Part shown: positions 38,035 through 49,092 of the stretch, piece by piece | How positions within the stretch are numbered: position 1 is the first letter of the stretch | Layout of the letters: the number at the start of each line of letters is the position of its first letter | Translations under genes and position numbers: made by a program | Notes under the pieces: model-generated | Databases searched by the model: none | Seen by the model: the letters and a program-made list of their open reading frames with translations, nothing else | Told to the model about the DNA's origin: nothing | Source: Robertmurraya korlensis NBRC 107688 | GTDB lineage: Bacteria; Bacillota; Bacilli; Bacillales; Cytobacillaceae | Length of the DNA: 64,000 nt | Assembly: GCF_001591645.1 (NCBI RefSeq) | Contig: NZ_BCVH01000021.1 | Location: 1 to 64,000 of the forward strand | Direction: 5' to 3'

Positions 38035-39042
38035 ATGTTTGGAACTTTAGAGATTGGAATTGATTTAGGTACAGCAAATGTACTTGTATATAGCAAAAAT
38101 AAAGGTATCGTTTTTAATGAGCCGTCCGTTGTTGCTTTAGATACAACGACAAATAAAGTCGTTGCCGTAGGACTAGAAGCCAAAGCAATGATTGGAAAAA
38201 CCCCAGGGAAAATTACAGCGATTCGCCCTCTTAAAAACGGAGTCATTGCTGATTACGATATCACTTCGGAATTATTAAAGTACATTATTGGAAAAGCTTC
38301 AAGCAGAATGGGATTAACGATTCGAAAGCCTAATGTTGTTATTTGTACTCCTGCAGGTTCTACGAGCGTAGACAAAAGGGCCATTCAGGATGCAGCAAAG
38401 AATGCGGGTGCCAAAAAAGTCTTTCTTATCGAAGAGCCAGTGGCCGCTGCGATTGGAGCTGGGCTCCCAGTAGATGAACCGGTAGCTAATGTAGTAGTGG
38501 ATATTGGCGGAGGCTCTACTGAAGTTGCGATTATTTCCTTCGGAGGTGTTGTAGCCTGCCACTCCATTCGCATTGGTGGAGATCATTTGGATGACGATAT
38601 TATTCAGTATGTAAGAAAAGAATACAATGTCCTTATCGGAGAGCGCACAGCCGAGCAAATAAAAATGGAAATCGGTTATGCCCTTGTGGACCATGAAAAA
38701 GAAGTGTTGGAGGTCCGCGGAAGAGATTTACTTACAGGCCTACCAAAAACGATTGAACTGCATTCCTATGAAATTCGTGATGCCATAAAAGAATCCTTAC
38801 TTCATATTCTGGAAGCTGTTCGAGCAACATTAGAGGATAGCCCTGCCGAATTGAGTGGTGATATAGTAGACCGAGGAGTCATTTTAACAGGTGGAGGCTC
38901 CCTATTAAAAGGCATGGAACAATGGATTAGTGAGCAAATCTTCGTTCCTGTTCACTTGGCTTCTGAACCGTTAGAATCCGTAGCTATTGGAACTGGGAAG
39001 GCACTAGAATATCTTCACAAGATCCCATCGCTTGCTAGATAA
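38035..39042 (+). CDS. mreBH: Actin-like cell shape protein MreBH
   Basis: 335 residues, bacterial actin. Phosphate loops are [13 protein letters not shown] and [13 protein letters not shown], and the adenosine loop [11 protein letters not shown]. It steers cell-wall hydrolases and synthesis along the sidewall. Closer to MreBH than MreB by its [15 protein letters not shown] start and by its isolated position beside miaA-hfq. Divergent from miaA. Ribosome site weak (GGTGGG). Confidence 0.93.
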   Translation: MFGTLEIGIDLGTANVLVYSKNKGIVFNEPSVVALDTTTNKVVAVGLEAKAMIGKTPGKITAIRPLKNGVIADYDITSELLKYIIGKASSRMGLTIRKPNVVICTPAGSTSVDKRAIQDAAKNAGAKKVFLIEEPVAAAIGAGLPVDEPVANVVVDIGGGSTEVAIISFGGVVACHSIRIGGDHLDDDIIQYVRKEYNVLIGERTAEQIKMEIGYALVDHEKEVLEVRGRDLLTGLPKTIELHSYEIRDAIKESLLHILEAVRATLEDSPAELSGDIVDRGVILTGGGSLLKGMEQWISEQIFVPVHLASEPLESVAIGTGKALEYLHKIPSLAR

Positions 39043-39049
39043 AAAGAAT

Positions 39050-39079
39050 ACAGTCCCAATGATTTGGGACTGTTTTTTG
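39050..39079. terminator. Terminator between mreBH and the Gly-rich gene
   Basis: ACAGTCCCAA/TTGGGACTGT followed by TTTTTT; it serves mreBH and probably the converging gene. Confidence 0.8.
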
Positions 39080-39080
39080 T

Positions 39081-39515
39081 TTAATAGTATCTCGGACCGT
39101 CATTATCTAGTAAAGCTCCTCCAATTAATCCTGCACCTAAGCCAAGTAACCCTGTACTCAATGGACTAAATCCACCACTATAACCAGGCCCAAAGCCTCC
39201 GCCAAATCCAGGAGCCCCATATCCGTATCCAGTTCCTCCAAAAGCTGGAGTTCCATATCCATACCCTTGCCCGAACCCTCCAGGTCCATATCCAGGTTGA
39301 GGAAACCCTCCAGGGAATCCATAACCAAGTCCCGGTCCACCATATCCTGTTGGCGTATAGCCGCCTGGTACACCAATGGAACTTGGTACTTGATCTTCAA
39401 ATCCGTAGTATTTCGCATCAGGATAGCCGAAGCTATCAAAGTTCGTTAAAGGATTGTAACCGGTAAATCCACCATAATTCCCGTACCCAGGAAAAAAAGG
39501 TCTTCTCCTAAACAT
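39081..39515 (-). CDS. Gly/Tyr/Pro-rich protein, probable spore coat type
   Basis: 144 residues of low complexity. After MFRRRPFFPGYGNYGGF the middle carries many GYG, GPG and PGFG units and the end has a hydrophobic glycine zipper (GLLGLGAGLIGGALL) before DNDGPRYY. Composition resembles small spore coat proteins such as YmaG, which also lies near hfq-miaA in B. subtilis, but I cannot claim orthology. AAGGAGAGTG precedes the ATG. Confidence 0.7.
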   Translation of the reverse strand: MFRRRPFFPGYGNYGGFTGYNPLTNFDSFGYPDAKYYGFEDQVPSSIGVPGGYTPTGYGGPGLGYGFPGGFPQPGYGPGGFGQGYGYGTPAFGGTGYGYGAPGFGGGFGPGYSGGFSPLSTGLLGLGAGLIGGALLDNDGPRYY

Positions 39516-39637
39516 GATAGAGCACTCTCCTTTTCTTCTTTCTTACCTCACGATACTATATGTATCCATTACAAGAAACGGGTATATATCACGGATAAAT
39601 AGGCATTTCAACTAAAAAAGCTCCCAAAAATAGGAGC

Positions 39638-40084
39638 TTACTCAATTTGCTTTTTTCTCATTCTATTGAAGTATATAAATATAGGAAGAGGAATAACAAT
39701 GAAACCTAAGCTTTTAATCATTTGATTTTTTGCATTTTCTCTCGTTCTAGCTTTTTCATCTTCAATCATTTGTTCGTAATCCGCACGCAGCTCTTCTTCA
39801 CTAATTTGAGTGTTTCCCCCTACTTTTTCACTTTCACGCATCAATTCGTAATCGGAAAAGCTTTGAAAATAACCACCTGGACTCACCAAGTCAGCTGTTG
39901 CCATAAAAATGGAGATCCCACCACCGATGATCATCATTAAAGTTGCAAACAAAACTAAATATGTGTATAAGTGCCGTATCATGGTTTCTTCATCCTCCTT
40001 GTTTTTATTTTTTGAAATATAAGCAATTGTAAATATAACGATCACAACTGGAAGAATTGTTGCTAACAATACCAATACAAACAT
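39638..40084 (-). CDS. Membrane protein of unknown function
   Basis: 148 residues: two N-terminal membrane helices (about 2-21 and 41-62), a charged extracellular or cytoplasmic loop rich in Glu, and a third helix near the end (LGFIVIPLPIFIYF). Start taken at the ATG ending 40084 because of GGGGGAGGAG just upstream; the frame is open back to mutL but has no ribosome site. It is separated from mutL by a terminator. Confidence 0.72.
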   Translation of the reverse strand: MFVLVLLATILPVVIVIFTIAYISKNKNKEDEETMIRHLYTYLVLFATLMMIIGGGISIFMATADLVSPGGYFQSFSDYELMRESEKVGGNTQISEEELRADYEQMIEDEKARTRENAKNQMIKSLGFIVIPLPIFIYFNRMRKKQIE

Positions 40085-40195
40085 ACTCCTCCCCCTTTCT
40101 ACCTTCAATATATAGGATAATGGATGCGTTTGAAATACAATTTGTTCGACATCTTTCTTATTTTCACCCTTTTTGTGTAAAATTACTCCAATATT

Positions 40196-40226
40196 AAAAA
40201 AACTGGATTCTTTATAGAATCCAGTT
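40196..40226 (-). terminator. Terminator of mutSL
   Basis: ACTGGATTCT/AGAATCCAGT followed by seven T on the minus strand, right after the mutL stop. Confidence 0.88.
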
Positions 40227-40227
40227 C

Positions 40228-42081
40228 TCACATTACACGTTTAAACATTTTTTCCATTTCATAGGTAGAATAATGAATAATAATCGGTCTTCCATGCGGA
40301 CAGGTAAAAGGGTCAGAAGTTGATCGTAGTTTATCTAACAGTGCCTGAATTTCATCCTGTCGCAAATGATGGTTCGCTTTAATGGAGGCCTTACAGCTCA
40401 TCATTATCGCTGCTTCTTCACGCAGCTTATGAATATCCACCTTTTTCATTAAAAGAAGCTGTTCAATCATTTCCTCCATAAGCTCCTTCTCTTCTCCTTT
40501 AGGGAGCCACTGTGGATGTGAACGAAGAATAAAGCTGTTATGGCCAAACGGCTCTAAAAACACACCAACCCTCTCCAGCTCATGTTGATGTTCCATAATC
40601 TTTAGTGCCTCATCCGTAGAATACTCTAACGTAATTGGGACGAGTAGCTCTTGAAGCTCACTCTGAACCTCTCCCACTTTTTCACGGAAATACTCATATT
40701 TGATTCTTTCCTGGGCCGCATGCTGATCAATGATATAAAGCCCTTTTTCATTTTGAGCAAGAATATATGTCCCATGCATTTGACCGATTGGATAAAATGG
40801 AGGAATTCTAGTTTTTGTTTCTTCCTGTATCCTATTAGCTTCTATCGTCGTGTTACATTCAGGAATAGGTTTAGTAAACGTAGAGACAACCGGTTGTTCC
40901 TCTTTAACCATAGAAACAGGGCTTGGAATATGTTCAACTCTTTCATTTCTAATAATAGTTTTTCTTGCATCAGTCTCTTCCAAAACGCTTCGCTCAACAG
41001 GCATCTCTTTTTCCACCACGTGATCAAGTTCGAAAAATGTTTGCTCCGATTGGGGTTTTTCTTTTCTCTCCTGTTGAACAAATCCTGCAGGAATAAGCTC
41101 CTGACCTTTAAATACCTTTTTAATCTCGTCTGTGATTAGCTGGTTTAACTCTTGTTCCTTACTCAGACGTACCTCCATCTTAGATGGATGCACATTGACA
41201 TCTACTAAAATGGGATCCATCTCTACTGACAATAGCACAATCGGATAACGGCCTATCGGTAATAACGTATGATAGCCTTCCTGCACTGCTTTTACGAGAG
41301 GATAGTTTTTTATAAATCTCCCATTAATCATGGTAGAAATATAGTTCCTAGACGCTCTCGTAATCTCAGGTAAAGCGATCCAACCTGATACTTTATAATC
41401 AAGTGAAGTAGCTGTAATAGGAACCATTCTCTTCACGATGTTTATTCCATAAATGGCAGCTAATACTTGACGAACATCACCATTACCATTTGTGTGAAGA
41501 AGCTTTCGATCATTATGCATTAGCCGAAATGAAACTTCAGGATGACTGAGCGCAAGACGGTTCATGATATCGGTTATATTCCCGAGCTCCGTATGAACCG
41601 TCTTCAAATATTTTAGGCGGGCAGGTGTGTTAAAAAAAAGGTCTGTAACAATAATATCGGTTCCTTTACGGGCAGCAGCTGCTTCATGAACCTGCAAAAC
41701 TCCCCCCTCAAACACGACTCTTGTTCCCACCTCACCCGTTGATGTCTTCATTTCAAAACGACTTACCGAAGCAATACTGGGCAATGCTTCACCACGAAAA
41801 CCAAGCGTTCGAATCCGAAATAAATCATCATCGTTTTTTATTTTACTAGTTGCGTGACGTTGGAACGCCATTAGTACATCGTCTTCGGAAATGCCATCAC
41901 CATTATCAAGAATACGGATTTTACCTAGTCCCGCTTCCTCAACCTCCACCTCAATAACAGTGCTACCTGCATCAATTGCATTTTCAACAAGCTCTTTCAC
42001 TACAGATGCAGGTCGTTCCACTACTTCTCCGGCTGCAATTTTATTCGATAGTCGATCATCTAATTGAATGATTTTCCCCAT
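40228..42081 (-). CDS. mutL: DNA mismatch repair endonuclease MutL
   Basis: 617 residues: GHKL ATPase (1-330; [28 protein letters not shown]), a linker rich in Glu (about 340-425), and a C-terminal endonuclease domain. The metal-site motif [12 protein letters not shown] shows that it nicks DNA itself, as expected in a bacterium without MutH. It follows mutS after 21 bases. Confidence 0.96.
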   Translation of the reverse strand: MGKIIQLDDRLSNKIAAGEVVERPASVVKELVENAIDAGSTVIEVEVEEAGLGKIRILDNGDGISEDDVLMAFQRHATSKIKNDDDLFRIRTLGFRGEALPSIASVSRFEMKTSTGEVGTRVVFEGGVLQVHEAAAARKGTDIIVTDLFFNTPARLKYLKTVHTELGNITDIMNRLALSHPEVSFRLMHNDRKLLHTNGNGDVRQVLAAIYGINIVKRMVPITATSLDYKVSGWIALPEITRASRNYISTMINGRFIKNYPLVKAVQEGYHTLLPIGRYPIVLLSVEMDPILVDVNVHPSKMEVRLSKEQELNQLITDEIKKVFKGQELIPAGFVQQERKEKPQSEQTFFELDHVVEKEMPVERSVLEETDARKTIIRNERVEHIPSPVSMVKEEQPVVSTFTKPIPECNTTIEANRIQEETKTRIPPFYPIGQMHGTYILAQNEKGLYIIDQHAAQERIKYEYFREKVGEVQSELQELLVPITLEYSTDEALKIMEHQHELERVGVFLEPFGHNSFILRSHPQWLPKGEEKELMEEMIEQLLLMKKVDIHKLREEAAIMMSCKASIKANHHLRQDEIQALLDKLRSTSDPFTCPHGRPIIIHYSTYEMEKMFKRVM

Positions 42082-42102
42082 CGTCTCACCTCCCTGAGAT
42101 GT

Positions 42103-44697
42103 TTAGCTTTTTGCCTGTTTATGAAGCTCAAAAAGTACATTAAAAGCCTGCATAGGGGTCATTTCTAATATATTTAATGATTTCAATAATTCTAGTGTCT
42201 TCTTCTCCTTCGATGAAAGAGTTACTTTCGCTTCAACCTTTGGAGAATCAAAGAATGACAGCTGAGCATCTTCTGATACCTTGTCTGCTACTACCTTCTT
42301 TTCTTCTTTGACAGGCTTGTTGTCACCTGACTCTAATGTTTTTAATATCTCATTCGCACGAGCAATTAGTTCCTTTGGTAGCTCCGCTAATTCAGCCACA
42401 TGAATTCCGTAGCTTTTATCAGCCGCTCCCTCTTTAATCTTATGAAGAAACACTACTTTTCCATTTTGCTCGATCGCACTTACATGGACGTTCTTTAACA
42501 TAGGGAGCTGATCTTCAAGAACGGTTAATTCATGATAATGAGTGGAGAATAATGTTTTGGCTTCAATTCGTTCATGAATATATTCAATGATCGATTGGGC
42601 TAACGCCATTCCATCGTAAGTCGAGGTTCCTCGTCCAATTTCATCAAATAAAATTAAGCTGTTTTTAGTTGCGTTAACGATGGCATTTTTCGCTTCAAGC
42701 ATTTCTACCATAAACGTACTTTGACCAGAAATAAGATCATCCGCTGCTCCGATTCTTGTAAAAACTTGATCAAAGATTGGGAGTTGCGCTTCGTCAGCTG
42801 GAACATAACAGCCAATTTGTGCAAGAATTGAAGTGAGCGCAATTTGTCTCATATACGTACTTTTCCCTGACATATTTGGACCAGTGATTAATAGTACTTC
42901 CCGCTCTCCACCCATATTGCAGTCGTTTGGTACGTACTCCTGTGCATTCATGACCTTTTCAACGACTGGATGACGACCATTTTTAATGGCTAATTGTCTA
43001 TCAGTGGTAAAGCTTGGCTTTGTGTAATGACGCGCTTCACTTATTTCAGCAAAGCACTGTAATACATCGAGCTCACTAACAACCTTAGCCAATCTTTGAA
43101 TATGCGGAATATATTCCTTTACATACTCACGAATCGTTGTAAAGAGCTCATACTCAAGCTCTGTGCTTTTTTCTTCCGCTTCTAAAATCAAAGTCTCTTT
43201 CTCTTTTAAATCAGGGGTAATAAACCGTTCAGCATTTGCGAGTGTTTGCTTTCTTTCGTACTGACCTTCCTTTAATAAGGGAAGATTCGCCCGAGTCACT
43301 TCAATATAATATCCAAACACACGGTTATACCCAATCTTAAGTGATTTGATTCCCGTCTTTTCACGTTCTTCTTTTTCCAATTCAGCAATCCACTGCTTGC
43401 CATTACGGCTCGCATAACGATAACGATCAAGTTCTTCATTGTACCCGTCGGAAATGATATTCCCCTCTTTAATAGAAAGAGGGGGATTGTCAACGATCGC
43501 TCTTTCTAGTAAATCAGTTATTTCTTCGCATGGTTCGAGCTTGTCTGCTAGACGCTTCGTTGCTTCGTTTGGTAATTGATCCACCATGCTTTTTAATAAC
43601 GGGATTTGAAGAAGTGATTTTTTTAACTGGATAAGATCTCTTGCATTTACATTTCCAAACGCAATTCGTCCGGCAAGACGCTCTAAGTCGTACACTTCCG
43701 TTAACTTTTCACGGATTTCTTGACGCTCAAAATAGTTGCTAAAGAGCGTATCTACTATGGAATGTCGAAGCTCAATTTGGCTTTGGTCAATAAGGGGACG
43801 ATCCACCCATGACTTAAGCATTCTGCTTCCCATTGCTGTTTTTGTTTCATCAAGTAGCCAAAGGAGTGAACCCTTTTTCCCCTTGGAGCGGATTGTTTCT
43901 GTTAACTCTAGATTTCGCTTCGAGTAGTAATCTATTTTCATATATTGATCAACTGTATAAAAACGAACGGCCTGTAGATGATCAAGGGATCTCTTTTGCG
44001 TTCGATAGAGATAATTAAATAATCTTGCGGTCGTCTGCTTAAGCTCATCATTCGTTAAGTGCGCTAAAAGATTCTCGAATGAAGAATACGTTTGAATATC
44101 TTCTTCTACCGAAATAGTCACTTGACCTCGTTCACGAATTTTCTTTTGAAGCTCGTCCGAATGTGAGGCAGATACCACCACTTCACGAGCACCTGATGTA
44201 GCCAGTTCATTTAGAACTTCATCCATGCTTTTGGTTGTGGTTACCTGTGATTCCCCAGTCGTTAAATCGCTCACAGCAAACCCATACTGGTCGTCGGTAA
44301 ACTTTGATATTGAGGCTAAGTAATTGTTTTCTCTTTCGCTTAGTCCCCTTCCCTCCATCATCGTTCCGGGAGTGATTAACTGAACTACCTCTCTTCTAAC
44401 GACACCTTTTGCTTGCTTTGGATCCTCCGTTTGCTCACAAATAGCTACTTTAAATCCTTTTTCAATCAACTGTTCAATATATTGAGGAGCGGCGTGGTAA
44501 GGGACCCCACACATAGGGATACGGTCCTCAGACCCTCCCTCTCTGCTAGTTAGTGTAATTTCTAATACTTGTGAAGCCTTGACGGCATCATCAAAAAACA
44601 TCTCGTAAAAATCCCCAAGACGAAAAAATAAAAAGGCATCCTGATACTCTGCCTTTACCTTTAAATATTGCTGTATCATCGGCGTATATGTAGCCAT
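42103..44697 (-). CDS. mutS: DNA mismatch recognition protein MutS
   Basis: 864 residues. Mismatch-binding Phe-x-Glu is in [12 protein letters not shown] near residue 32; Walker A is [14 protein letters not shown], Walker [17 protein letters not shown], and the C-terminal dimerisation helix follows a Lys/Glu/Val-rich linker. Start at [15 protein letters not shown] 5 bases ahead. Operon mutS-mutL. Confidence 0.96.
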   Translation of the reverse strand: MATYTPMIQQYLKVKAEYQDAFLFFRLGDFYEMFFDDAVKASQVLEITLTSREGGSEDRIPMCGVPYHAAPQYIEQLIEKGFKVAICEQTEDPKQAKGVVRREVVQLITPGTMMEGRGLSERENNYLASISKFTDDQYGFAVSDLTTGESQVTTTKSMDEVLNELATSGAREVVVSASHSDELQKKIRERGQVTISVEEDIQTYSSFENLLAHLTNDELKQTTARLFNYLYRTQKRSLDHLQAVRFYTVDQYMKIDYYSKRNLELTETIRSKGKKGSLLWLLDETKTAMGSRMLKSWVDRPLIDQSQIELRHSIVDTLFSNYFERQEIREKLTEVYDLERLAGRIAFGNVNARDLIQLKKSLLQIPLLKSMVDQLPNEATKRLADKLEPCEEITDLLERAIVDNPPLSIKEGNIISDGYNEELDRYRYASRNGKQWIAELEKEEREKTGIKSLKIGYNRVFGYYIEVTRANLPLLKEGQYERKQTLANAERFITPDLKEKETLILEAEEKSTELEYELFTTIREYVKEYIPHIQRLAKVVSELDVLQCFAEISEARHYTKPSFTTDRQLAIKNGRHPVVEKVMNAQEYVPNDCNMGGEREVLLITGPNMSGKSTYMRQIALTSILAQIGCYVPADEAQLPIFDQVFTRIGAADDLISGQSTFMVEMLEAKNAIVNATKNSLILFDEIGRGTSTYDGMALAQSIIEYIHERIEAKTLFSTHYHELTVLEDQLPMLKNVHVSAIEQNGKVVFLHKIKEGAADKSYGIHVAELAELPKELIARANEILKTLESGDNKPVKEEKKVVADKVSEDAQLSFFDSPKVEAKVTLSSKEKKTLELLKSLNILEMTPMQAFNVLFELHKQAKS

Positions 44698-44800
44698 ACA
44701 ATCCTCCAAAACCCTAATTCTTTCTGAACTCTGATCATTATTATAACATAAAGAGTAAGGCGAAAGGATTTTTGAAAGCTGTAAATATAAGCCACAAAGA

Positions 44801-44829
44801 AAAAACTAGGAAGTAAAACCTTCCTAGTT
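44801..44829 (-). terminator. Terminator of cotE
   Basis: AACTAGGAAG/CTTCCTAGTT followed by TTTTTTC on the minus strand. Confidence 0.85.
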
Positions 44830-44834
44830 CGCCA

Positions 44835-45374
44835 TTATTCTTCTTCGTCACAGATTAGGAAATCTGGATTTAAATCTTCAAACTCTTCGTCTTCAACATC
44901 TAATCCCCAGTCGTCATCGCAGTCACAATTATCGTAAACAGCTACACAAACAATTGTTTCCCCAATTACTTCTACAAGAAACTCTCTTTCCACGTGTACG
45001 ATAATTTTGTTACCGTTTGGTGAAATAACAGCTTCCACGCAGTTTGGCTGCTGTACGACACGAGCAATCACATCATTGTCATCTTGACAATCAGGATCAC
45101 GGTACTTTAACTTAATGACGTCACAATAGTCAACTCTTTCAGTTACTACTTCAGTTCTTGTATTATCATTAAAGGAGTACCATACGTTAATGTCATAGTA
45201 GCCATGAATCTCGACTTTTTTTCCAACCTTTTTAGCTTCATACGTGTGGTTGATAATCCAGCAACCAAGGATGCTAGTCGGTTGGTGATCTGGGCAAATC
45301 GTATCGTTAGACTGTGTAAACTTACGTCCTTTCGCTACGACCGCTTTTGTAATAATCTCTCTGTAATCTGCCAT
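44835..45374 (-). CDS. cotE: Outer spore coat morphogenetic protein CotE
   Basis: 179 residues. CotE directs assembly of the outer spore coat. The start [20 protein letters not shown] and the YYDINVWYS and [19 protein letters not shown] segments match the family; the C-terminus is a run of Asp/Glu, as usual, with two extra Cys pairs (YDNCDCDDD). Start at the ATG ending 45374 with GGAGGG 10 bases upstream. Its upstream region holds the tandem repeat. Confidence 0.95.
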   Translation of the reverse strand: MADYREIITKAVVAKGRKFTQSNDTICPDHQPTSILGCWIINHTYEAKKVGKKVEIHGYYDINVWYSFNDNTRTEVVTERVDYCDVIKLKYRDPDCQDDNDVIARVVQQPNCVEAVISPNGNKIIVHVEREFLVEVIGETIVCVAVYDNCDCDDDWGLDVEDEEFEDLNPDFLICDEEE

Positions 45375-45611
45375 TGCGAGCGAACCCTCCTCATTCATTT
45401 TCACTTCATCCTATGCGGGACATTAGACTAGTGTGATTATATTTTTCATGTTTGTATTTTCTTCGGCATTCGGTGGCGGATATAGTGCATTCTATGCGAA
45501 TACCTAGAAAAGGTGAGAATTTAAATAAGAGGGCTGGGTAATTCTATAGAATTTTGTATTGGTCGCGGGATATGTGATGGTGGGTGTGCTTGGTTATTTG
45601 TTGGACGGTTT
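45375..45611. other. cotE upstream region
   Basis: No gene. It should hold the sporulation promoter of cotE; I do not see a promoter match strong enough to place it. Confidence 0.4.
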
Positions 45612-45885
45612 TTTTACTGATTTTGATCTTCATTGCGTTGATGAACTTCATTTTGTTTGGATTCTTTAACGGTTTTGATCTTCATAGGCTCGATGAACTT
45701 CATTTTGATTAGATTCACCACCAATTCCTTCACACACTGATGAAAGACGTTGCGGATACTTTCACTCTTAGTTTTGTTCTTCATAAGCCCAATGAAGGAC
45801 GTTATAACGGGATTTCCGAGCTATTTCGGTCTTCATAACTCCGATGAACACCATTTCAACCTATTCCGGTCTTCACTCCCCTACA
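45612..45885. repeat. Degenerate tandem repeat, about 50-bp units with CTTCAT/ATGAAG hairpins
   Basis: CTTCA(T/C) recurs at 45628, 45680, 45728, 45779, 45831 and 45871, that is at steps of 52, 48, 51, 52 and 40 bases. Most units carry TTTTGATCTTCAT or TTTCGGTCTTCAT, six to eight bases, then ATGAA(C/G), forming a small hairpin. Units diverge strongly. It lies between ricA and cotE. Confidence 0.75.
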
Positions 45886-45899
45886 ATACCGAGCCACAT

Positions 45900-45932
45900 A
45901 AAAAAGACCCTCGTTTCTCGAACGAGGGTCTT
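45900..45932 (-). terminator. Terminator of miaB-ricA
   Basis: AAGACCCTCGTT/AACGAGGGTCTT with TTTTT on the minus strand. Confidence 0.85.
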
Positions 45933-45945
45933 CCTATTCTTCAGC

Positions 45946-46380
45946 TTAATGATGAGAACAGCTTTGGTTCTTATTATTAACCTCTGCACCAGTTTCTCCA
46001 CTTAGTACATTTCCACCAGTTGATAATATAACCTCATCTGTTACTTTGTTGGAGATGGTATTAGCCACTAATTGCAGTAGTTCATTGACATCTATTTGTG
46101 ATTGCTTGAATTCCTGTACCACAGGGATAGAATCCAATTCTTTTTCAATAGAAGCAATTTTATCCTCTGTTTTCTTTAGAGCTTCAGCCTTTCCGTAATG
46201 CTGTAAATTAACGGCTTGTTTTTGTAGCCCTTTAATTTGAGAAATAAGAGAGCTTACTTTTTCATTGCTATGAATCTGCGCTTCTGCTTTCTTGAAGAAA
46301 TCTACTTCTTCCGTACTTGCAATCATCGATGCTAGATCTTTTGCACGTGCAATAATATCATCTTTTGTGTACTTTGCCAT
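45946..46380 (-). CDS. ricA: RicA family protein (YmcA)
   Basis: 144 residues, helical YmcA/YlbF family: FFKKAEAQIHSNEKVSSLIS and IKGLQKQAVNLQHYGKAEAL. With YlbF and YaaT it forms the Y-complex that directs RNase Y (here at 53467) to polycistronic mRNA and affects competence, biofilm and sporulation. Only one Cys is left in the C-terminal tail (QSCSHH), so any cluster binding would need partner residues. It starts right after miaB's stop. Confidence 0.92.
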   Translation of the reverse strand: MAKYTKDDIIARAKDLASMIASTEEVDFFKKAEAQIHSNEKVSSLISQIKGLQKQAVNLQHYGKAEALKKTEDKIASIEKELDSIPVVQEFKQSQIDVNELLQLVANTISNKVTDEVILSTGGNVLSGETGAEVNNKNQSCSHH

Positions 46381-47928
46381 TTATTTCACCTCTACCGCTT
46401 CAGTTTCTTCCACCATTTCCCCGTTTAATGACCATGTTTTTGCTTCTGTAATTTTTACTTTTACAAGCTTACCAATCGCTGTTTTTGGTCCAACAAAGTT
46501 AACAAGCTTACTTTTTCGTGTGTAGCCAGCCAGTACATCAGGGTTGTTTTTACTTTCCCCTTCAACTAATACTTCGACTACTTCCCCTTGAAACTTCTTC
46601 ATTGCTTCAGCAGACATTTCATTCACCAAAGCATTTAAACGTTGTAAACGTTCCTTCTTGACTTCCATTGGAACGTTATCCTGCATTTTAGCCGCTGGTG
46701 TGCCTTCACGCGGAGAGTAGATGAATGTAAAAGCAGACTCGTATCCTACTTCACGGTATAAAGAAAGCGTTTCTTCAAACTGTTCATCTGTTTCATTCGG
46801 ATATCCAACGATGATATCTGTCGTGAAAGAAGCATTGGGAATTGCAGCTTTTATTTTACGAACAAGCTCTAAATATTGTTCTCTTGTGTATTTACGAGCC
46901 ATGATTTTTAGTACTTCCGTAGAACCTGATTGAACTGGAAGGTGAATATGCTCAACTAGGTTTCCACCCTTAGCAAGTACTTCAATTAAGTGATCATCAA
47001 AATCACGTGGATGACTTGTTGTAAAACGAATACGCGGGATATCAATCTTACGGATTTCGTCCATTAAGTCACCTAGACCGTATTTCATGTCTTCAAAGTC
47101 TTTTCCGTATGCATTTACGTTTTGACCAAGAAGTGTTATTTCCTGATAGCCTTGTGCTGCTAGCTGGCGAACTTCCTGAATGATGTCCTCCGGACGTCGG
47201 CTACGCTCTTTTCCACGAGTAAATGGAACAATACAATACGTACAGAACTTATCACAGCCATACATAATGTTGACCCATGCCTTGATATTTCCACGGCGGA
47301 TCTTTGGAAGGTTCTCAATTACGTCACCTTCTTTAGACCATACTTCAATGACCATTTCCTTAGACATGTAAGCTTCGTGAAGAATGTTTGGTAAACGGTG
47401 AATATTATGTGTTCCAAAAATCATATCCACTTGATGATATGTTTTTAGGATTTTATTAACCACTGATTCTTCTTGAGACATACAACCACAAACCCCGATT
47501 AATACATCTGGGTTTTGTTGCTTTAGATGCTTCAGATGACCTAACTCTCCAAACACCTTGTTTTCAGCATTCTCACGAATCGCACAAGTATTTAATAGAA
47601 TAACATTTGCATCATCAACAGAATCCGTTGGCTCATATCCTAGACCCATAAAAATCCCAGCCATAACTTCCGTATCGTGTTCATTCATTTGACATCCATA
47701 CGTACGAATATAGAACTTACGACCTTGTCCCATCCCTCTAAATTCTTCAGGAAGTGAGAAATCCTTATGATATTTTACTTCTTCTTTCCCACGCTTTTTC
47801 GCATCTTTTAATGATGGTGGTGTATAAACCGTTTCAAAGAATTTGCTGTAATCCTTGTCGGATTTTTTGTCCGAAGAATTACCTACCTGCACTGCTTGTT
47901 GACTTTCTAATCGTTGCTTTTCATTCAT
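46381..47928 (-). CDS. miaB: tRNA 2-methylthiotransferase MiaB
   Basis: 515 residues: UPF0004 domain with three Cys ([28 protein letters not shown]), radical SAM domain with [15 protein letters not shown], and C-terminal TRAM domain. It adds methylthio to i6A37 made by MiaA. Start at [15 protein letters not shown] 8 bases ahead. Operon with ricA. Confidence 0.96.
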   Translation of the reverse strand: MNEKQRLESQQAVQVGNSSDKKSDKDYSKFFETVYTPPSLKDAKKRGKEEVKYHKDFSLPEEFRGMGQGRKFYIRTYGCQMNEHDTEVMAGIFMGLGYEPTDSVDDANVILLNTCAIRENAENKVFGELGHLKHLKQQNPDVLIGVCGCMSQEESVVNKILKTYHQVDMIFGTHNIHRLPNILHEAYMSKEMVIEVWSKEGDVIENLPKIRRGNIKAWVNIMYGCDKFCTYCIVPFTRGKERSRRPEDIIQEVRQLAAQGYQEITLLGQNVNAYGKDFEDMKYGLGDLMDEIRKIDIPRIRFTTSHPRDFDDHLIEVLAKGGNLVEHIHLPVQSGSTEVLKIMARKYTREQYLELVRKIKAAIPNASFTTDIIVGYPNETDEQFEETLSLYREVGYESAFTFIYSPREGTPAAKMQDNVPMEVKKERLQRLNALVNEMSAEAMKKFQGEVVEVLVEGESKNNPDVLAGYTRKSKLVNFVGPKTAIGKLVKVKITEAKTWSLNGEMVEETEAVEVK

Positions 47929-48183
47929 GAATGTTTCTCCTTTCACTTCGAAGATAAAGCATGTTAAAAATACAACCACACGAAAATATTATTTTCGTAT
48001 AGTTAGTTAGATATAGTAGAATGAATCACATTAATTAAGTATAAATGGTAGAACAACTGAACACAATACAAAAAACCTAACCAATCGTTAGCGGTTACAT
48101 TCATTCCAGCAACTAATTTTACCTATTACTCCTTTAATTGAAAGTGATAGTTATCACAATTCAACAGAAAGATACTCATAGAG
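47929..48183. other. Intergenic region upstream of miaB
   Basis: No gene; AT-rich, presumably holding the miaB promoter. Confidence 0.4.
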
Positions 48184-48208
48184 AAACCCCGAGAAGTTCT
48201 CGGGGTTC
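48184..48208 (-). terminator. Terminator of korAB
   Basis: AACCCCGAGAA/TTCTCGGGGTT stem; the minus-strand tail has a short T-run. Confidence 0.75.
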
Positions 48209-48222
48209 TTGTTCGTTATGTC

Positions 48223-49089
48223 TTACATAAACTCGGAAACTAATTTATTAAAATGAGCCTCATCTAATTGTAAATCATGCTGTGATAGAGGTGTTTCAGA
48301 GTATCCAGTAATTAGTTCCTGGTATGATTTACGTTCTGTATCTTGATAAATCAAGCCTGTTACTAATCCGTTATTCTTCATTAGAGTTTGCATAGCCATT
48401 TCACGGTTAGACGAATCATAGTCTTCCACATCCGCAAGCTTTGTTAGGTTTTCCTTAAACCAGTCGTATGTGTTGATTTTATTATATGTTACACATGGAC
48501 TGAACACATTGATTAACGAGAAACCTTTATGCTTAATACCAGCCTCAATAAGGGATGTTAAGTCCTTTAAGTCTGTAGAAAAGCTTTGTGCTACAAATGT
48601 TGCACCAGCTGTTAACGCCATTTCCATAGGAGAAATTGGCTGTTCAATTGATCCTTGTGGCGTAGACTTCGTTTTGAAGCCTGCTGCCGATCTTGGGGAT
48701 GTTTGTCCCTTTGTTAAACCGTAAATTTGGTTATCCATTACGATGTATGTGATATCGATGTTTCGGCGGATAGAGTGAATCGTATGACCCATTCCAATCG
48801 CAAAACCATCTCCATCTCCACCAGATGCAATAACAGTCAAATCACGATTTGCCATTTTTACCCCTTGAGCAATCGGTAAAGAACGTCCATGAATGGTATG
48901 GAATCCGTAAGAGTTAATATATCCAGAAATACGCCCAGAGCAACCGATACCAGAAATAACTGCTAAGTTATCTGGCTCTAACCCTACATTCGCAGCTGCA
49001 CGTTGAATTGCCGCTTGAACAGAGAAATCGCCGCAACCTGGACACCAGTTAGGCTTCACGTTATTTCGAAAATCTTTAAACGTCGCCAT
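48223..49089 (-). CDS. korB: 2-oxoacid:ferredoxin oxidoreductase, beta subunit
   Basis: 288 residues. Thiamine-binding subunit: WCPGCGDFSVQ at the start, the GDGDGFAIGMGH thiamine motif and NQIYGLTKGQTSPRS. With KorA it oxidises a 2-oxoacid such as 2-oxoglutarate or pyruvate to the acyl-CoA and reduces ferredoxin. The gene follows korA after 3 bases. No separate ferredoxin-like delta subunit is seen, as is usual for bacillary two-subunit forms. Confidence 0.92.
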   Translation of the reverse strand: MATFKDFRNNVKPNWCPGCGDFSVQAAIQRAAANVGLEPDNLAVISGIGCSGRISGYINSYGFHTIHGRSLPIAQGVKMANRDLTVIASGGDGDGFAIGMGHTIHSIRRNIDITYIVMDNQIYGLTKGQTSPRSAAGFKTKSTPQGSIEQPISPMEMALTAGATFVAQSFSTDLKDLTSLIEAGIKHKGFSLINVFSPCVTYNKINTYDWFKENLTKLADVEDYDSSNREMAMQTLMKNNGLVTGLIYQDTERKSYQELITGYSETPLSQHDLQLDEAHFNKLVSEFM

Positions 49090-49092
49090 AAT

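Noticed and set aside
40651-41139. Plus-strand open frame of 162 codons opposite mutL
   Set aside because: Antisense to the linker of MutL, Phe/Leu-rich shadow protein, no ribosome site.
45612-45885. CRISPR array
   Set aside because: The regular spacing is suggestive, but the units are similar along their whole length and strongly diverged; there are no constant repeats with unique spacers and no cas genes.
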